Assembly: GCF_028275055.1 (NCBI RefSeq)
Contig: NZ_JAQCNJ010000046.1
Span: 1-64,000, forward strand
DNA from: Haloplanus sp.
GTDB lineage: Archaea; Halobacteriota; Halobacteria; Halobacteriales; Haloferacaceae
DNA: 64,000 nucleotides
Direction of reading: 5' to 3'
The notes under the pieces were generated by a model. That model was not told the origin of the DNA and ran no database searches. It was given only the letters and a program-made list of their open reading frames with translations. The position numbers and the translations under genes were made by a program. The number at the start of each line of letters is the position of its first letter. The stretch's first letter is position 1. Below, one piece after another: positions 9,825 through 19,462 of this stretch.

Positions 9825-10922
9825 ATGAACGCCCCATCACCGATGACCCCATTCGACGGCGTCGACACGGCGACGCTTCTCTCGGGCCACGCCGACTGGA
9901 TCGGCCGTCAGGGGGCCGCCCGTCTCTCGCGACCGGCGCTCGACTGCCTCGAGACGGAGTTCCCCCACCACGTCGGGCGCGTTGACGGCCCGGACGGCCC
10001 CGAGCGGCCGCGGGAACGGCACCCGGTCTTCTACGGCTGTTACGACTGGCACTCGGCCGTTCACGGCCACTGGACGCTGGTGCGTGGGCTCCGCCTGTTC
10101 GACGACCACCCCGCCCGTGCCGAGGCCGTCGACCGGATCGACGCTCGCCTCACCGCCGACGGCGTCGCCCGCGAGGTCGAACGGTTCGAGGTGGAACCGA
10201 CCTTCGAGCGACCGTACGGCTGGGGGTGGTTTCTCCGACTCGCGGCCGAACTGTCCCTCTGGGACGACGCCCGGGCCGCCGAATGGCGGGCGATCCTTGA
10301 TCGGCTGGAACGTCGGATCGTCACCCTCGTCGAGTCGGACCTCCGTTCCCCGTCACGGCCCAACAGGGTCGGCACGCACGGCAACACCGCATTCGCGTTG
10401 TGTTGTGTTCTCGACTACGCCCGAACCACTGGAGCCGACGAACTGGCTGCGGCCGTCGTTGAGGCGGCGACCGACCACTTCGCGACGGATCGGGACGCCC
10501 CCGCGGCGTATGAACCGTTCGGGCTCGACTTTCTGTCGCCGTCGCTGACCGAGGCGGACCTGTTGCGCCGCGTTTTCGATCCGAGTCGGTTCGCGGCGTG
10601 GCTCGACGACTTCCTGCCCGGCCTCGACGCGGACGGCCTTTCGCTCGACCCCGTCGAGGTTCCCGCGGACCCCACGGACGGGACCGCACTCCACCTGCTC
10701 GGTCTCAACCTCTCGCGGGCGTGGTGTTTGGCGGGCGTGGCCGAGACGCTTGACGGCCATCGCGACGGCGCGGCCGAGGCGGCCAGGCGCTGTGGGGCGC
10801 GACACGCCGAACGCGGTGTGTCACGGGCGTTCACCGACGCGTATGCCGGGTCACACTGGCTCCAGTCGTTCGTGCTGTACCTCCTCACGCGCAACGAGGG
10901 CGGAGTCACGCCGGACGCGTGA
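9825..10922 (+). CDS. DUF2891 family protein
   Basis: HPVFYGCYDWHSAVHGHWTLVR ... GTHGNTAFAL ... SHWLQSFVLYLLT. Confidence 0.88.
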   Translation: MNAPSPMTPFDGVDTATLLSGHADWIGRQGAARLSRPALDCLETEFPHHVGRVDGPDGPERPRERHPVFYGCYDWHSAVHGHWTLVRGLRLFDDHPARAEAVDRIDARLTADGVAREVERFEVEPTFERPYGWGWFLRLAAELSLWDDARAAEWRAILDRLERRIVTLVESDLRSPSRPNRVGTHGNTAFALCCVLDYARTTGADELAAAVVEAATDHFATDRDAPAAYEPFGLDFLSPSLTEADLLRRVFDPSRFAAWLDDFLPGLDADGLSLDPVEVPADPTDGTALHLLGLNLSRAWCLAGVAETLDGHRDGAAEAARRCGARHAERGVSRAFTDAYAGSHWLQSFVLYLLTRNEGGVTPDA

Positions 10923-12044
10923 TCAGCCGAGGTCCACCACTACCCCGGCCATCACGTCCAATGCTTCTTCGAGCGTCGCCGTGTCGGTCGCATAGGAGAG
11001 CCGCGCGTGGCCCGCGCCCGCGTCGCCGAACGCCTCGCCGGGGACGACGATCACGCCCCGGTCGAGGCAGGCGTCGACGAAGCCGTCCGGCACCTCCGGC
11101 ATCGCGTAGAACGCGCCTTCGGGCGTAGGCACGTCGAGTCCCATTTCCTCCAGTCGGTCGAGAACGAGATCACGGCGCTTCTCGAACGTGTCGGCCATCT
11201 CGTCGACGTGGTCCTGTGGCCCGGTGAGCGCCGCCTCGGCGGCGTACTGTGCGGGGGCCGAAGCACACGCCTGCACGTACTGGTGGACACGGAGCATCCG
11301 TTCGATCCGGGGAGTCGAGGCGGTCACCCAGCCCAGCCGCCATCCCGTCATCGAGTACGTCTTCGAACAACCGTTGACGACGACGACGTTGTCGGTGTCG
11401 GCGTATGTGAGCGGCGAGTGGTGATCGCCGTCGAAGACGAACCGCTCGTACACCTCATCGGAGATACAAACCACGTCGTGGTCGTCCGCGATGCGGGCGA
11501 ACTCGCGAACGTCTTCCTGTGGCGACACCGCGCCGGTCGGGTTGCCGGGGCTGTTGACGACAAAGGCGGCGGTGTCGTCGGTGATGGCGGCCTCGACGGC
11601 CGCAGGATCAAGCGTCAGGTCGTCCCGGAGCGGAACCGGCACGGCCGTCCCACCGGTGAGTTTCGTCAACGCGTCGTATGAGACAAACCCCGGATCGGGG
11701 ATCAGTACCTCGTCGCCGGCGTCGACATGGGCCTCCAAGGCGAGGTGGAGCGCCTCGCTCCCGCCCGCGGTGGCGATGACGTCGCCGGCGTCGACATCGA
11801 CGCCCTGTTCTCGGGCGTGTCTCTCTGCGATGGCCGCCCGAAGGGGTTCGATCCCTTTGTTCTCGGTGTAGGCGTCGGCGTCACCCGCCTCGATGGCGTC
11901 GACGGCCGCCCGTCGGGCGTGGCCCGGCGCGGGGAAATCCGGTTGGCCGAGGCCGAGGTTGATGGCGTTCTCGCCGGCCGCCTCGAACACCTCGCGGATG
12001 CCGCTGATGGATATCGACTCGACGCGCGTGGAGAACTCGGTCAT
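10923..12044 (-). CDS. Pyridoxal phosphate-dependent aminotransferase, class I/II
   Basis: INLGLGQPDFPAPGHARRAA...VNSPGNPTGAV...NGCSKTYSMTGWRLGWV. Confidence 0.92.
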   Translation of the reverse strand: MTEFSTRVESISISGIREVFEAAGENAINLGLGQPDFPAPGHARRAAVDAIEAGDADAYTENKGIEPLRAAIAERHAREQGVDVDAGDVIATAGGSEALHLALEAHVDAGDEVLIPDPGFVSYDALTKLTGGTAVPVPLRDDLTLDPAAVEAAITDDTAAFVVNSPGNPTGAVSPQEDVREFARIADDHDVVCISDEVYERFVFDGDHHSPLTYADTDNVVVVNGCSKTYSMTGWRLGWVTASTPRIERMLRVHQYVQACASAPAQYAAEAALTGPQDHVDEMADTFEKRRDLVLDRLEEMGLDVPTPEGAFYAMPEVPDGFVDACLDRGVIVVPGEAFGDAGAGHARLSYATDTATLEEALDVMAGVVVDLG

Positions 12045-12117
12045 ATTCCCGTTCCGGGTCCGGGTCGTGATAGGTGTTCCCGTTTCTGACCCGACGCCAG
12101 CGACGAACTGAACGGGA

Positions 12118-12312
12118 TTACCGGAGCTTTCGGGCAAGCCGAAGAAACACCGAAACGGCCACTCCGAGTCCGGGGACGCGCGACGAGAGCGCGGCCGCCC
12201 CGAGGAGGAGGACCCCGCTCTTTCGCCGGCCGCGGGCGAACGCCACCGCGGCGTCGACGAGCGTTGAAACTGTGCTGACTCCGTGTATCGATCCGGCCGA
12301 AATGTTAGCCAT
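12118..12312 (-). CDS. Small hypothetical protein
   Basis: 64 aa MANISAGSIHGVSTVSTLVDAAVAFARGRRKSGVLLLGAAALSSRVPGLGVAVSVFLRLARKLR. Confidence 0.5.
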   Translation of the reverse strand: MANISAGSIHGVSTVSTLVDAAVAFARGRRKSGVLLLGAAALSSRVPGLGVAVSVFLRLARKLR

Positions 12313-12392
12313 AAGACAGTACCAGCTTCAAGACCCAGAGTCAAAAAGGTGCGCTTCGTGGGGGTGAGCGTGGCGGAGCGGGCATCGCCCGC

Positions 12393-12563
12393 CTACTCGG
12401 CGTCGTCCTCGTGGGCGTCCCGGAGCGTCGAGACGTGGTCGCCCAACTGTGACAACGCGGTGTCGGCGTCGATATACCCGTCGTCGTACTCGTCGTAGAC
12501 GCCTTCGGCGGCGGCGAGAAACGCTTCCACCTCGGTGTCGAGGTTCCCGGAGTCGGAGCCCAT
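12393..12563 (-). CDS. Small acidic hypothetical protein
   Basis: MGSDSGNLDTEVEAFLAAAEGVYDEYDDGYIDADTALSQLGDHVSTLRDAHEDDAE; divergent from the helicase. Confidence 0.65.
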   Translation of the reverse strand: MGSDSGNLDTEVEAFLAAAEGVYDEYDDGYIDADTALSQLGDHVSTLRDAHEDDAE

Positions 12564-12614
12564 GGTCGACCCCGCGGGCGGAGCGCATTTAGTTCCACCC
12601 CTCCAATCCTGACT

Positions 12615-13964
12615 GTGACCCGCCGTGTCCGGTACGACGACGGGACGATCACTCTCGACGGCGAGATTCCCGACCCGCCGGGCGTCGCTGGCCTCCCGGT
12701 CACCGAAGACGACCGTAGTCTGACGTTCCGTGCGCCCGGCCACCGGTACGCCGACCTCGTTGCGGCGCTTGAGAACGCCGGTGTCGACCACGAGGACACC
12801 GTCTTCGATCTTCCCGACCTCGGTCTCTCGACGACGTACGACCTCCGGGCGTACCAGACCGCAGCCCTCGACGCGTGGCGTGACAACGACCGCCGGGGCG
12901 TTCTCGAACTCCCCACGGGAAGCGGTAAGACCGTTATCGCGGTCGGCGCGATGGCGGCGTTGTCGACGCCGACGCTCGTCGTCGTCCCGACCGTCGACCT
13001 TCTCCACCAGTGGCGGCGCGAACTCGAAACGGAGTTCGAGGTTCCGGTGGGCCAACTCGGCGGCGGCGAAGGGTCGATAGAAGCGCTCACCGTCGCGACC
13101 TACGACTCGGCGTATCTTCGCGCCGACGAACTCGGCGACCGCTTCGGGTTCGTCGTCTTCGACGAGGTTCACCACCTCGGCGGCGAGAACTACCGCGACA
13201 TCGCGCGCTTGCTTCCCGCGCCCGCCCGCCTCGGCCTGACGGCGACGTTCGAGCGCCCGGACGGCGCACACACGGCCGTCGCGGACCTCGTCGGACCCGT
13301 CGTCTACGACCTCGACGTGGACGACCTGGCCGGCGACCACCTCGCGGACTACGAACTCCGGCGGGTCGAGGTGGAACTCACGCCTGCGGAGCGCGAGGCC
13401 TACGACGAGGCTCAGGGGACCTTCGTCGACTACCTCCGGCGGTCGGGGCTCTCGATGGAGCGCGGAAGCGACTACCGCGAACTCGTCATGCGGTCGGGCT
13501 CCGATCCGGAGGCCCGGGAGGCACTCCTCGCCAAACAGGAGGCCCGTGAGGTGATGATGAACTCCGACGCGAAGGTGGCGGCTCTGGAACGGATCCTCGA
13601 ACGTCACCGCGGCGAGCGAACCATCGTTTTCACCGCCCACACCGACCTCGTCTACCGGCTCTCCGAGCGGTTCCTGCTCCCGGCCATCACGAGCGAGACG
13701 GGGGCAAGCGAGCGCCGGTCGATACTCGATCGGTTCCGCGAGGGAACGTACACCCGCGTCGTCGCCGCGAACGTTCTCGATGAGGGGGTGGACGTGCCCG
13801 ACGCCGCCGTCGGTGTCATTCTCTCGGGCAGCGGGAGCGAACGCGAGTTCACCCAGCGTCTCGGGCGACTCCTCCGGCCGAAGGCGGACGGCCGAGGAGC
13901 GATTCTCTACGAGGTGGTCAGCGCCGAGACGGCCGAGGAGCGGGTCGCGGAACGCCGGCGGTAG
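12615..13964 (+). CDS. XPB/Rad25-type DEAD/DEAH superfamily 2 helicase
   Basis: LRAYQTAALDAWRDNDRRGVLELPTGSGKTVIAV...VFDEVHHLGG...TATFERPDG...ILSGSGSEREFTQRLGRLLRP. Confidence 0.92.
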   Translation: MTRRVRYDDGTITLDGEIPDPPGVAGLPVTEDDRSLTFRAPGHRYADLVAALENAGVDHEDTVFDLPDLGLSTTYDLRAYQTAALDAWRDNDRRGVLELPTGSGKTVIAVGAMAALSTPTLVVVPTVDLLHQWRRELETEFEVPVGQLGGGEGSIEALTVATYDSAYLRADELGDRFGFVVFDEVHHLGGENYRDIARLLPAPARLGLTATFERPDGAHTAVADLVGPVVYDLDVDDLAGDHLADYELRRVEVELTPAEREAYDEAQGTFVDYLRRSGLSMERGSDYRELVMRSGSDPEAREALLAKQEAREVMMNSDAKVAALERILERHRGERTIVFTAHTDLVYRLSERFLLPAITSETGASERRSILDRFREGTYTRVVAANVLDEGVDVPDAAVGVILSGSGSEREFTQRLGRLLRPKADGRGAILYEVVSAETAEERVAERRR

Positions 13965-14018
13965 ACCGTGGACCGAGCGGAACCCCCCTTCTTTATCCTC
14001 GCGCCGTGTAGGCAACAC

Positions 14019-15452
14019 ATGGTTTTAGCGTCACGGCCGATCCGCGTCGTTCTCGTCGCCGTTGTCGTCGTTCTCGCGGGGTGTGGCGGCGCCGGCCCCG
14101 TCGACGGAGGTGGCGGGGTCGACGAACCGTCGGAGCCGACGGCGACGGCGGCCGTGGACCAGGCAAACGCCCCGAACGGGACGGTGGAGGTCCACTTCAT
14201 CAACGTCGGCCAGTCGGTGAGCACGCTCGTCGTCGGGCCGACGGGCGAGACGATGCTGATCGACACCGGTCACTACAACGACGACGGCGCGTACGTGTTG
14301 GCGTATCTGGAGCGCCACGACATCGAACGCGTCGACCACCTCGTCGTCTCGCATAACGACGCCGACCACATCGGCGGCAACGCGGCGGTCATCGAACGGT
14401 TCGAGACGGAAGGCGACGGGATCGGAGCCGTCTACGACCCGGGTATCGCCGCGAGTACGGGCACGTACGGCGAGTATCTCGATGCGGTCGAGGCCCACGA
14501 CGTGACGCTGTACGAGACGCGCGAGGGCGACACGGTGCCGATGGAGGGAGTCGATGTCGACGTTCTCGGTCCCCCGGACCCGTACCTCGAAAACGAGGCT
14601 CGAAACGAGAACAGCATCGTTCTCAAACTCACACACGGCGAGACCGGGATCCTGTTCTCCGGCGACGCGGAGGACGATCAGGAGGCCTACCTCACCGAGA
14701 CCTACGGCGATGAGCTCCGGTCGACCGTGTTGAAGGCTGGCCACCACGGCTCGTCGAGTTCCTCGACGGAACCGTTTCTCGACGCAGTTCGGCCGGAGGC
14801 GGTCGTCGTCTCCAGCGCCCACGACTCCCGGTACGGTCACCCGACCGACGAGACCCTCCGGCGGTTCGCCGACCGATCGGTGCCGACCTACTGGACGGCG
14901 ACCCACGGCGATGTCGTTCTGATCAGCGACGGACGCGGTGTCGCCGTCCGAACCCAGGCCGCGGCACCGACGGCACCGCTTGACCTCCGGGCTGGTGACC
15001 CCATCGACCCCGGGAATCAGAGCGTTGTCGCCGGCCGCGCCCGCCTCGGTGGCGGGTCGGACACGGCCCCGCCTCCGACCCCAACCGCGACCGACGGCGG
15101 GACCGACGCTCCGGCCAGCGGCGAGATGGTCGTTGCCGGGGTGCAGCCGGACGCCGAAGGGGACGACCGCGAGAACCTCGACGACGAGTACGTCGTTTTC
15201 GAGAACGCGGGCGACGCCACGCTTGATCTCACGGACTGGCGTGTCGAGGACGAGGCCGGCCGGACGTACGCGTTCCCCGACGGCTACACGCTCGACCCCG
15301 GCGAGACGGTGACGGTGCGAACCGGCACCGGAGCCGACGGCGACGGTAACCTGTACTGGGGATCGGAGTCGCCGGTCTGGAACAACGACGGCGACACGGT
15401 AATCGTGCACAACAGTGACAACGACACGGTTCTTCGAGAGACGTATGACTGA
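14019..15452 (+). CDS. Lipoprotein, ComEC-type metallo-beta-lactamase domain plus C-terminal lamin-tail domain
   Basis: Lipobox VVVLAGCGG; VHFINVGQSVSTLVVGPTGETMLIDTGHYN, VVSHNDADHIGG, LKAGHHGSSSSS; C-term VVFENAGDATLDLTDWRVEDEAGRTYAFPDGYTLDPGETVTV. Confidence 0.88.
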   Translation: MVLASRPIRVVLVAVVVVLAGCGGAGPVDGGGGVDEPSEPTATAAVDQANAPNGTVEVHFINVGQSVSTLVVGPTGETMLIDTGHYNDDGAYVLAYLERHDIERVDHLVVSHNDADHIGGNAAVIERFETEGDGIGAVYDPGIAASTGTYGEYLDAVEAHDVTLYETREGDTVPMEGVDVDVLGPPDPYLENEARNENSIVLKLTHGETGILFSGDAEDDQEAYLTETYGDELRSTVLKAGHHGSSSSSTEPFLDAVRPEAVVVSSAHDSRYGHPTDETLRRFADRSVPTYWTATHGDVVLISDGRGVAVRTQAAAPTAPLDLRAGDPIDPGNQSVVAGRARLGGGSDTAPPPTPTATDGGTDAPASGEMVVAGVQPDAEGDDRENLDDEYVVFENAGDATLDLTDWRVEDEAGRTYAFPDGYTLDPGETVTVRTGTGADGDGNLYWGSESPVWNNDGDTVIVHNSDNDTVLRETYD

Positions 15453-15738
15453 CATCGAGGCGCTGGACGACGGCCGGTACACGGCGGTCGTCGACGCCGT
15501 CGAGGACAGGTTCGCGACGGTCTTTGTCGAGCGAGACGGCGAGGAGATCGGTAACGCGGTGCTGGAGACCGACGCCCTCCCCGAAAAGGCTCGACGCAAC
15601 GACGCGGTCCTGCGGATCACCGTCGCCGACGGGACGCTACTCGAAACCGAATACGATGCCGACCGGACCGACGACCGGGCGGCGCGGGCACAGAACCGGT
15701 TCGACCGCCTCTCCGAGCGCCCGCCGGACGACTCGTAA
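15445..15738 (+). CDS. DUF3006 domain protein
   Basis: RYTAVVDAVEDRFATVFVERDGEEIGNAVLETDALPEKARRNDAVLRITV; overlaps the MBL gene end. Confidence 0.8.
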   Translation: MTDIEALDDGRYTAVVDAVEDRFATVFVERDGEEIGNAVLETDALPEKARRNDAVLRITVADGTLLETEYDADRTDDRAARAQNRFDRLSERPPDDS

Positions 15739-15744
15739 CCGGGC

Positions 15745-16446
15745 TCAGGTCTCCGCGACGACGGAGACGTACCCCACGTCGCCGGTCTCGACCGCCCGCT
15801 CGACGTTTTCGATGGCGTCCAGTGCCCGCCGACCCCGTTCACCCATGAGACCGAGCAGGCTTTCGTAGTCGACCTGCTCGGTCACCCGATCCCGCATCGC
15901 AAGAAGGTCGTCGCGGTGGTCCCGTGTCGCTCTCGGGTCGAAGCCTGCGTCCACGAGGTAGGCCATCAGCGTCTCGGAACTCCGTGCGCCATCGAGACAA
16001 AGCGCCTCGGCGACCGGATCGGGGACCGTGGGCCGGTCGCCCTCGACGACGACGTCGGAGACGGCGAGGCGTCCGCCGTCGGTGAGAACCCGTTTCGCCT
16101 CGGAGAGCGCGGTCGGGAGATCGGTGAGACAAAGCACGCACTCGGCGAGCACGACGTCGGTACAGCCGTCCCGCAGGGGGAGGGCCGTCGCGTCGGCCCG
16201 GAGCGCCCGGCTGGCCGACGGAGACGGGTCGACGCCGACGGTCTCGGCTCCACGTTCGCGGGCGACCGTCAGCGCCTCGCCCGCGCCACAGCCCACGTCC
16301 ACCAGGCGTGTCCCCGCCCCGACGCAGGCCCGGTCGAGTAGTTCGGCGGTCGCCTCGGTGCCGCCCGGGTGGAGCGGGCCATCGAGCACGGTGTCGAGTG
16401 TGCCCCACGGGTTCGCGAGCGCCGCATCGAGCAGTCCGTCCATCAC
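15745..16446 (-). CDS. Class I SAM-dependent methyltransferase
   Basis: GTRLVDVGCGAGEALTVARERGAETVGVDPS...VLAECVLCL; start overlaps upstream radical SAM stop. Confidence 0.88.
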   Translation of the reverse strand: MMDGLLDAALANPWGTLDTVLDGPLHPGGTEATAELLDRACVGAGTRLVDVGCGAGEALTVARERGAETVGVDPSPSASRALRADATALPLRDGCTDVVLAECVLCLTDLPTALSEAKRVLTDGGRLAVSDVVVEGDRPTVPDPVAEALCLDGARSSETLMAYLVDAGFDPRATRDHRDDLLAMRDRVTEQVDYESLLGLMGERGRRALDAIENVERAVETGDVGYVSVVAET

Positions 16447-17900
16447 TCACACCCACCCCCGTGGTCGCCCGGTCCACAGCCACCGTCGGTGGCGGTCCCG
16501 TCGTACCCGGATCCGGTCGCCCCGTCGTCCTCGTCCTCGCCCGCCAGTGGCTCGTCGACCGCTGCCCGGCCACCCCACCCGTTGCGGGTTCGGAGGGCGT
16601 ACTCGCCGCTCTCGGTCGTCATGTTGTAGCCACAGAAGGGGGCGAGGTCGCCGTCCGGCGTCGGGACCGAGAGACAACAGTTGCTCAGTCGGTTCACGTC
16701 GGCCGCGTCGGCGTCCATAAAGCCGGTGAAGGAGACGGGAACCACCTCGTCGAACAGCCCCTCAACGCCGCCGGGCACGTCGACGCCACAGCAGCCGGCG
16801 GTCTTACACGCCCACTCCTCGCCCGCGGCGGTGCCGGCGAGCAGTTCCATGTAGTCGCTCTCGTCGACCAGCCCAGAGAGCGTGTCCCAGAGGCCGTCGT
16901 CGACGTACTGTGTCAACGGAATGAACGCGTCGCCGTCGTCGCCGTCGCCGCCGGCCGGCCCCGCGTCCTGCGGGACGAACGCCGTCCCGATCTGACAGTA
17001 GGCCGAACAACAGGGCGCGGGGAGCATGTCCCGCGGATCGAGCGTCTCGATCTGGTCGGCGAGCAGTCGGGTGGCGTCGTCGATGGCGAACCGGCCGTCG
17101 TTCGCCTCGTACCGACCGAAATGCGCCACGGGCTGGAAGTTGACCGAGCGGACCACGTCCCGGTTGTCGAGCGCGAACCGGACGATATCGCCCATCTCGT
17201 CGTCGTTGACGCCGGGGACGACCGTCGGAACGAGAACAACCGGCAGGTCGGCCGCCCGACAAGCCTCGATGGCGTCGTGTTTCTCCGCGACGAGATCAAC
17301 CTCGCGGATCCGTTCGTATGTCTCGCTCGTCAGGCCGTCGAACTGCAGGTAGACGGCGGTGACGCCGGCGTCGGCGAGTGCCGCGGCGTACCCGTTCTCG
17401 GTCGCCAGCCGGATCCCGTTCGTGTTCACCTCGACGTGGTCGATGCCGCGGCTCCGTGCGCGGTCCACGAGGTCGGGCAGGTCGTCTCTGACGGTGGGTT
17501 CGCCCCCGGAGAACTGGATCGGGCGCCCGCCCGCCTCCGCGACGGTGTCGAGCAGCGACTCGATCTCCTCGGTCGAGCGGTGTGGGCCGCCCGGGCCGGA
17601 ACTCGCGAAACAGTACGAACACGAGAGGTTGCAGTCGTCGGTCACCTCGACGATAGCCAGACAGGCGTGGTCGTCGTCGACGGTCAGGTCGCCGCCGTCG
17701 TGTTCCGGACTCGGGCCGAACTCGGCGGCCCACTCCCAGTGGTCGATCGACCCCCAGACGCGACGGGACGTCTCGCCGTGGTCCGGACACTCGCGGCTGA
17801 GGAACACGCCGCCGTCCCGTTGTTCATAGCACCCCGGAACCTGTTCCAGACAGTCGGGGCAGAGACTCGTCGTCGTCGAGAGCACGTCACCGCTTGCCAT
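16443..17900 (-). CDS. Radical SAM protein of the MJ0619/tetraether lipid synthase (Tes)-like type
   Basis: N-term CPDCLEQVPGCYEQRDGGVFLSRECPDHG, CNLSCSYCF (CxxxCxxC), C-terminal clusters CCSAYCQIG, CKTAGCCG, NCCLSVPTPDGDLAPFCGYN. Confidence 0.75.
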   Translation of the reverse strand: MASGDVLSTTTSLCPDCLEQVPGCYEQRDGGVFLSRECPDHGETSRRVWGSIDHWEWAAEFGPSPEHDGGDLTVDDDHACLAIVEVTDDCNLSCSYCFASSGPGGPHRSTEEIESLLDTVAEAGGRPIQFSGGEPTVRDDLPDLVDRARSRGIDHVEVNTNGIRLATENGYAAALADAGVTAVYLQFDGLTSETYERIREVDLVAEKHDAIEACRAADLPVVLVPTVVPGVNDDEMGDIVRFALDNRDVVRSVNFQPVAHFGRYEANDGRFAIDDATRLLADQIETLDPRDMLPAPCCSAYCQIGTAFVPQDAGPAGGDGDDGDAFIPLTQYVDDGLWDTLSGLVDESDYMELLAGTAAGEEWACKTAGCCGVDVPGGVEGLFDEVVPVSFTGFMDADAADVNRLSNCCLSVPTPDGDLAPFCGYNMTTESGEYALRTRNGWGGRAAVDEPLAGEDEDDGATGSGYDGTATDGGCGPGDHGGGCE

Positions 17901-18033
17901 GGGAGTGGGGAGGACTCCCGGTGAATAAACGTATCGCAGGTGTGTGACGCCTGCTCCCACGCCCGTCCCGCACTCTGACGCTACCGACGCCAGCCCGCAC
18001 AACCCTTTTTCGACGCCGTGACCCACATATCAC

Positions 18034-18777
18034 ATGCCATCACCGGCACTGGCCACGCACCCGCCGGAATCCGACGACTCACCGACGGCGCTCGCCCGAG
18101 CGTTGCTCGTCGCGTGCAAACGCAACGACCCGACCGACCGGTATCGGGACGCCATCGCCGCGGCGACCGACGCCGACCTCCACGACGTTCGGACGGACCG
18201 ACGGACTGCGCTTGCCTTCTGGCTCAACTGTTACAACGCGGGCACGCAACTCCTTCTCGGCGACCGACCCGAGCGCTACGATAGCCCGTTGCGGATCGTG
18301 CGGTTCTTTCGTGCGCCCGCGCTGACCGTCGCCGGCACCCCGCTCTCGCTCGACCGCATCGAGAACGGGCTGCTCCGGGGCGGACGCTCGAAGTACGGAC
18401 TGGGCTACCTCCCGAAACTCCTCGTGACGACCTTCGAGTCCCGCCACCGTCTCGACGGCTGTGATCCGCGAATCCACTTCGCGTTGAACTGTGGAGCCGA
18501 GAGCTGTCCGGCGATCCGAGCCTACGAACCCGCCCGCGTCGACGACCAACTCGATCTGGCGACCCGTCACCACCTCGACCGGACCGTCGAGTACGACCCC
18601 AGTGCGGGTGTCGTCCGTGTCCCCCGCGTCTGCCTGTGGTTCCGCGGCGACTTCGGCGGGTCGTCGGGACTCCGGTCGCTGCTCCGGACCCACGATGTCA
18701 TCCCCGCCGACGCGACGCCGACGGTCCGGTATCTGTCGTGGGACTGGTCACGGGCCGCCGGGGCGTTCGTGGAGTAA
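18034..18777 (+). CDS. DUF547 domain protein
   Basis: TALAFWLNCYNAGTQLLL...DPRIHFALNCGAESCPAIRAYEP. Confidence 0.88.
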   Translation: MPSPALATHPPESDDSPTALARALLVACKRNDPTDRYRDAIAAATDADLHDVRTDRRTALAFWLNCYNAGTQLLLGDRPERYDSPLRIVRFFRAPALTVAGTPLSLDRIENGLLRGGRSKYGLGYLPKLLVTTFESRHRLDGCDPRIHFALNCGAESCPAIRAYEPARVDDQLDLATRHHLDRTVEYDPSAGVVRVPRVCLWFRGDFGGSSGLRSLLRTHDVIPADATPTVRYLSWDWSRAAGAFVE

Positions 18778-18818
18778 CTGCCGGTGGCGTTTTGGGTTCG
18801 AGGCCACAACCAGTCGTT

Positions 18819-19310
18819 ATGACAACCCAGGGACAGTCGTTCTCGCTCCCGAACGTGGCGGCCGGCCCGGATCCGTTCTCGCTGGGGTCGCTCCCCGACG
18901 ACGTCGACTTCGCCGTTCTCTTCTTTCAGCGCGATCATTACTGTACGAACTGCCGGTCGCAGGTCCAGTCCCTCGCCGACCGGATCGACGAGTTCCGTGA
19001 CCGCGGCGCGGAAGTCGTCTCCATCGTCCCCGAGCCGGTCGATCGGGTCGAATCGTGGCAGGCACAGTACGATCTCCCCTACCCGCTGTTGGCGGATCCG
19101 GAAACCGAGGCGGGAGACGCCTACGATCAGCCCGTCCGATTCGGGGTTCTGGGCCGGTTTTCCGACCTCTTCGGCCGAATGCCCGAGGTGGTTATCGTCG
19201 ACAGACGCGGGGCAGAGCCAGCCATCGCGTACGTCCACCGCGGCTCCTCGACGTTCGACCGTCCCGAGATCGACGACCTGCTCGCGGAACTCGACGACCT
19301 CCGGGAGTGA
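18819..19310 (+). CDS. AhpC/TSA-type peroxiredoxin-like protein
   Basis: FAVLFFQRDHYCTNCRSQVQSLADRIDEFRDRGAEVVSIVPEPVDRVESWQAQYDLPYPLLADPE. Confidence 0.85.
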   Translation: MTTQGQSFSLPNVAAGPDPFSLGSLPDDVDFAVLFFQRDHYCTNCRSQVQSLADRIDEFRDRGAEVVSIVPEPVDRVESWQAQYDLPYPLLADPETEAGDAYDQPVRFGVLGRFSDLFGRMPEVVIVDRRGAEPAIAYVHRGSSTFDRPEIDDLLAELDDLRE

Positions 19311-19462
19311 GATCGGGGGCGGCGGCGCGGGCGGCGCGTCCGGGAACGAGGGAGCAACACCGCCGCCGACCCGGCGATGCCGATGCGGTGACGCCGACCC
19401 ACCTCTGGAACCTCAACCGTATCCTCATCGACACCGCCCGCCACGACCGGCCCGACCGCGCG

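Noticed and set aside
12393-14018. 541 aa minus-strand ORF opposite the XPB helicase
   Set aside because: Only the last 56 codons (start at 12563) look like a real small acidic protein; the rest is antisense to the helicase
14031-15842. 603 aa minus-strand ORF opposite the MBL/DUF3006 genes
   Set aside because: Shadow ORF; the plus strand encodes recognisable domains
16308-17924. 538 aa plus-strand ORF opposite the radical SAM gene
   Set aside because: Antisense shadow of a gene with clear cysteine motifs
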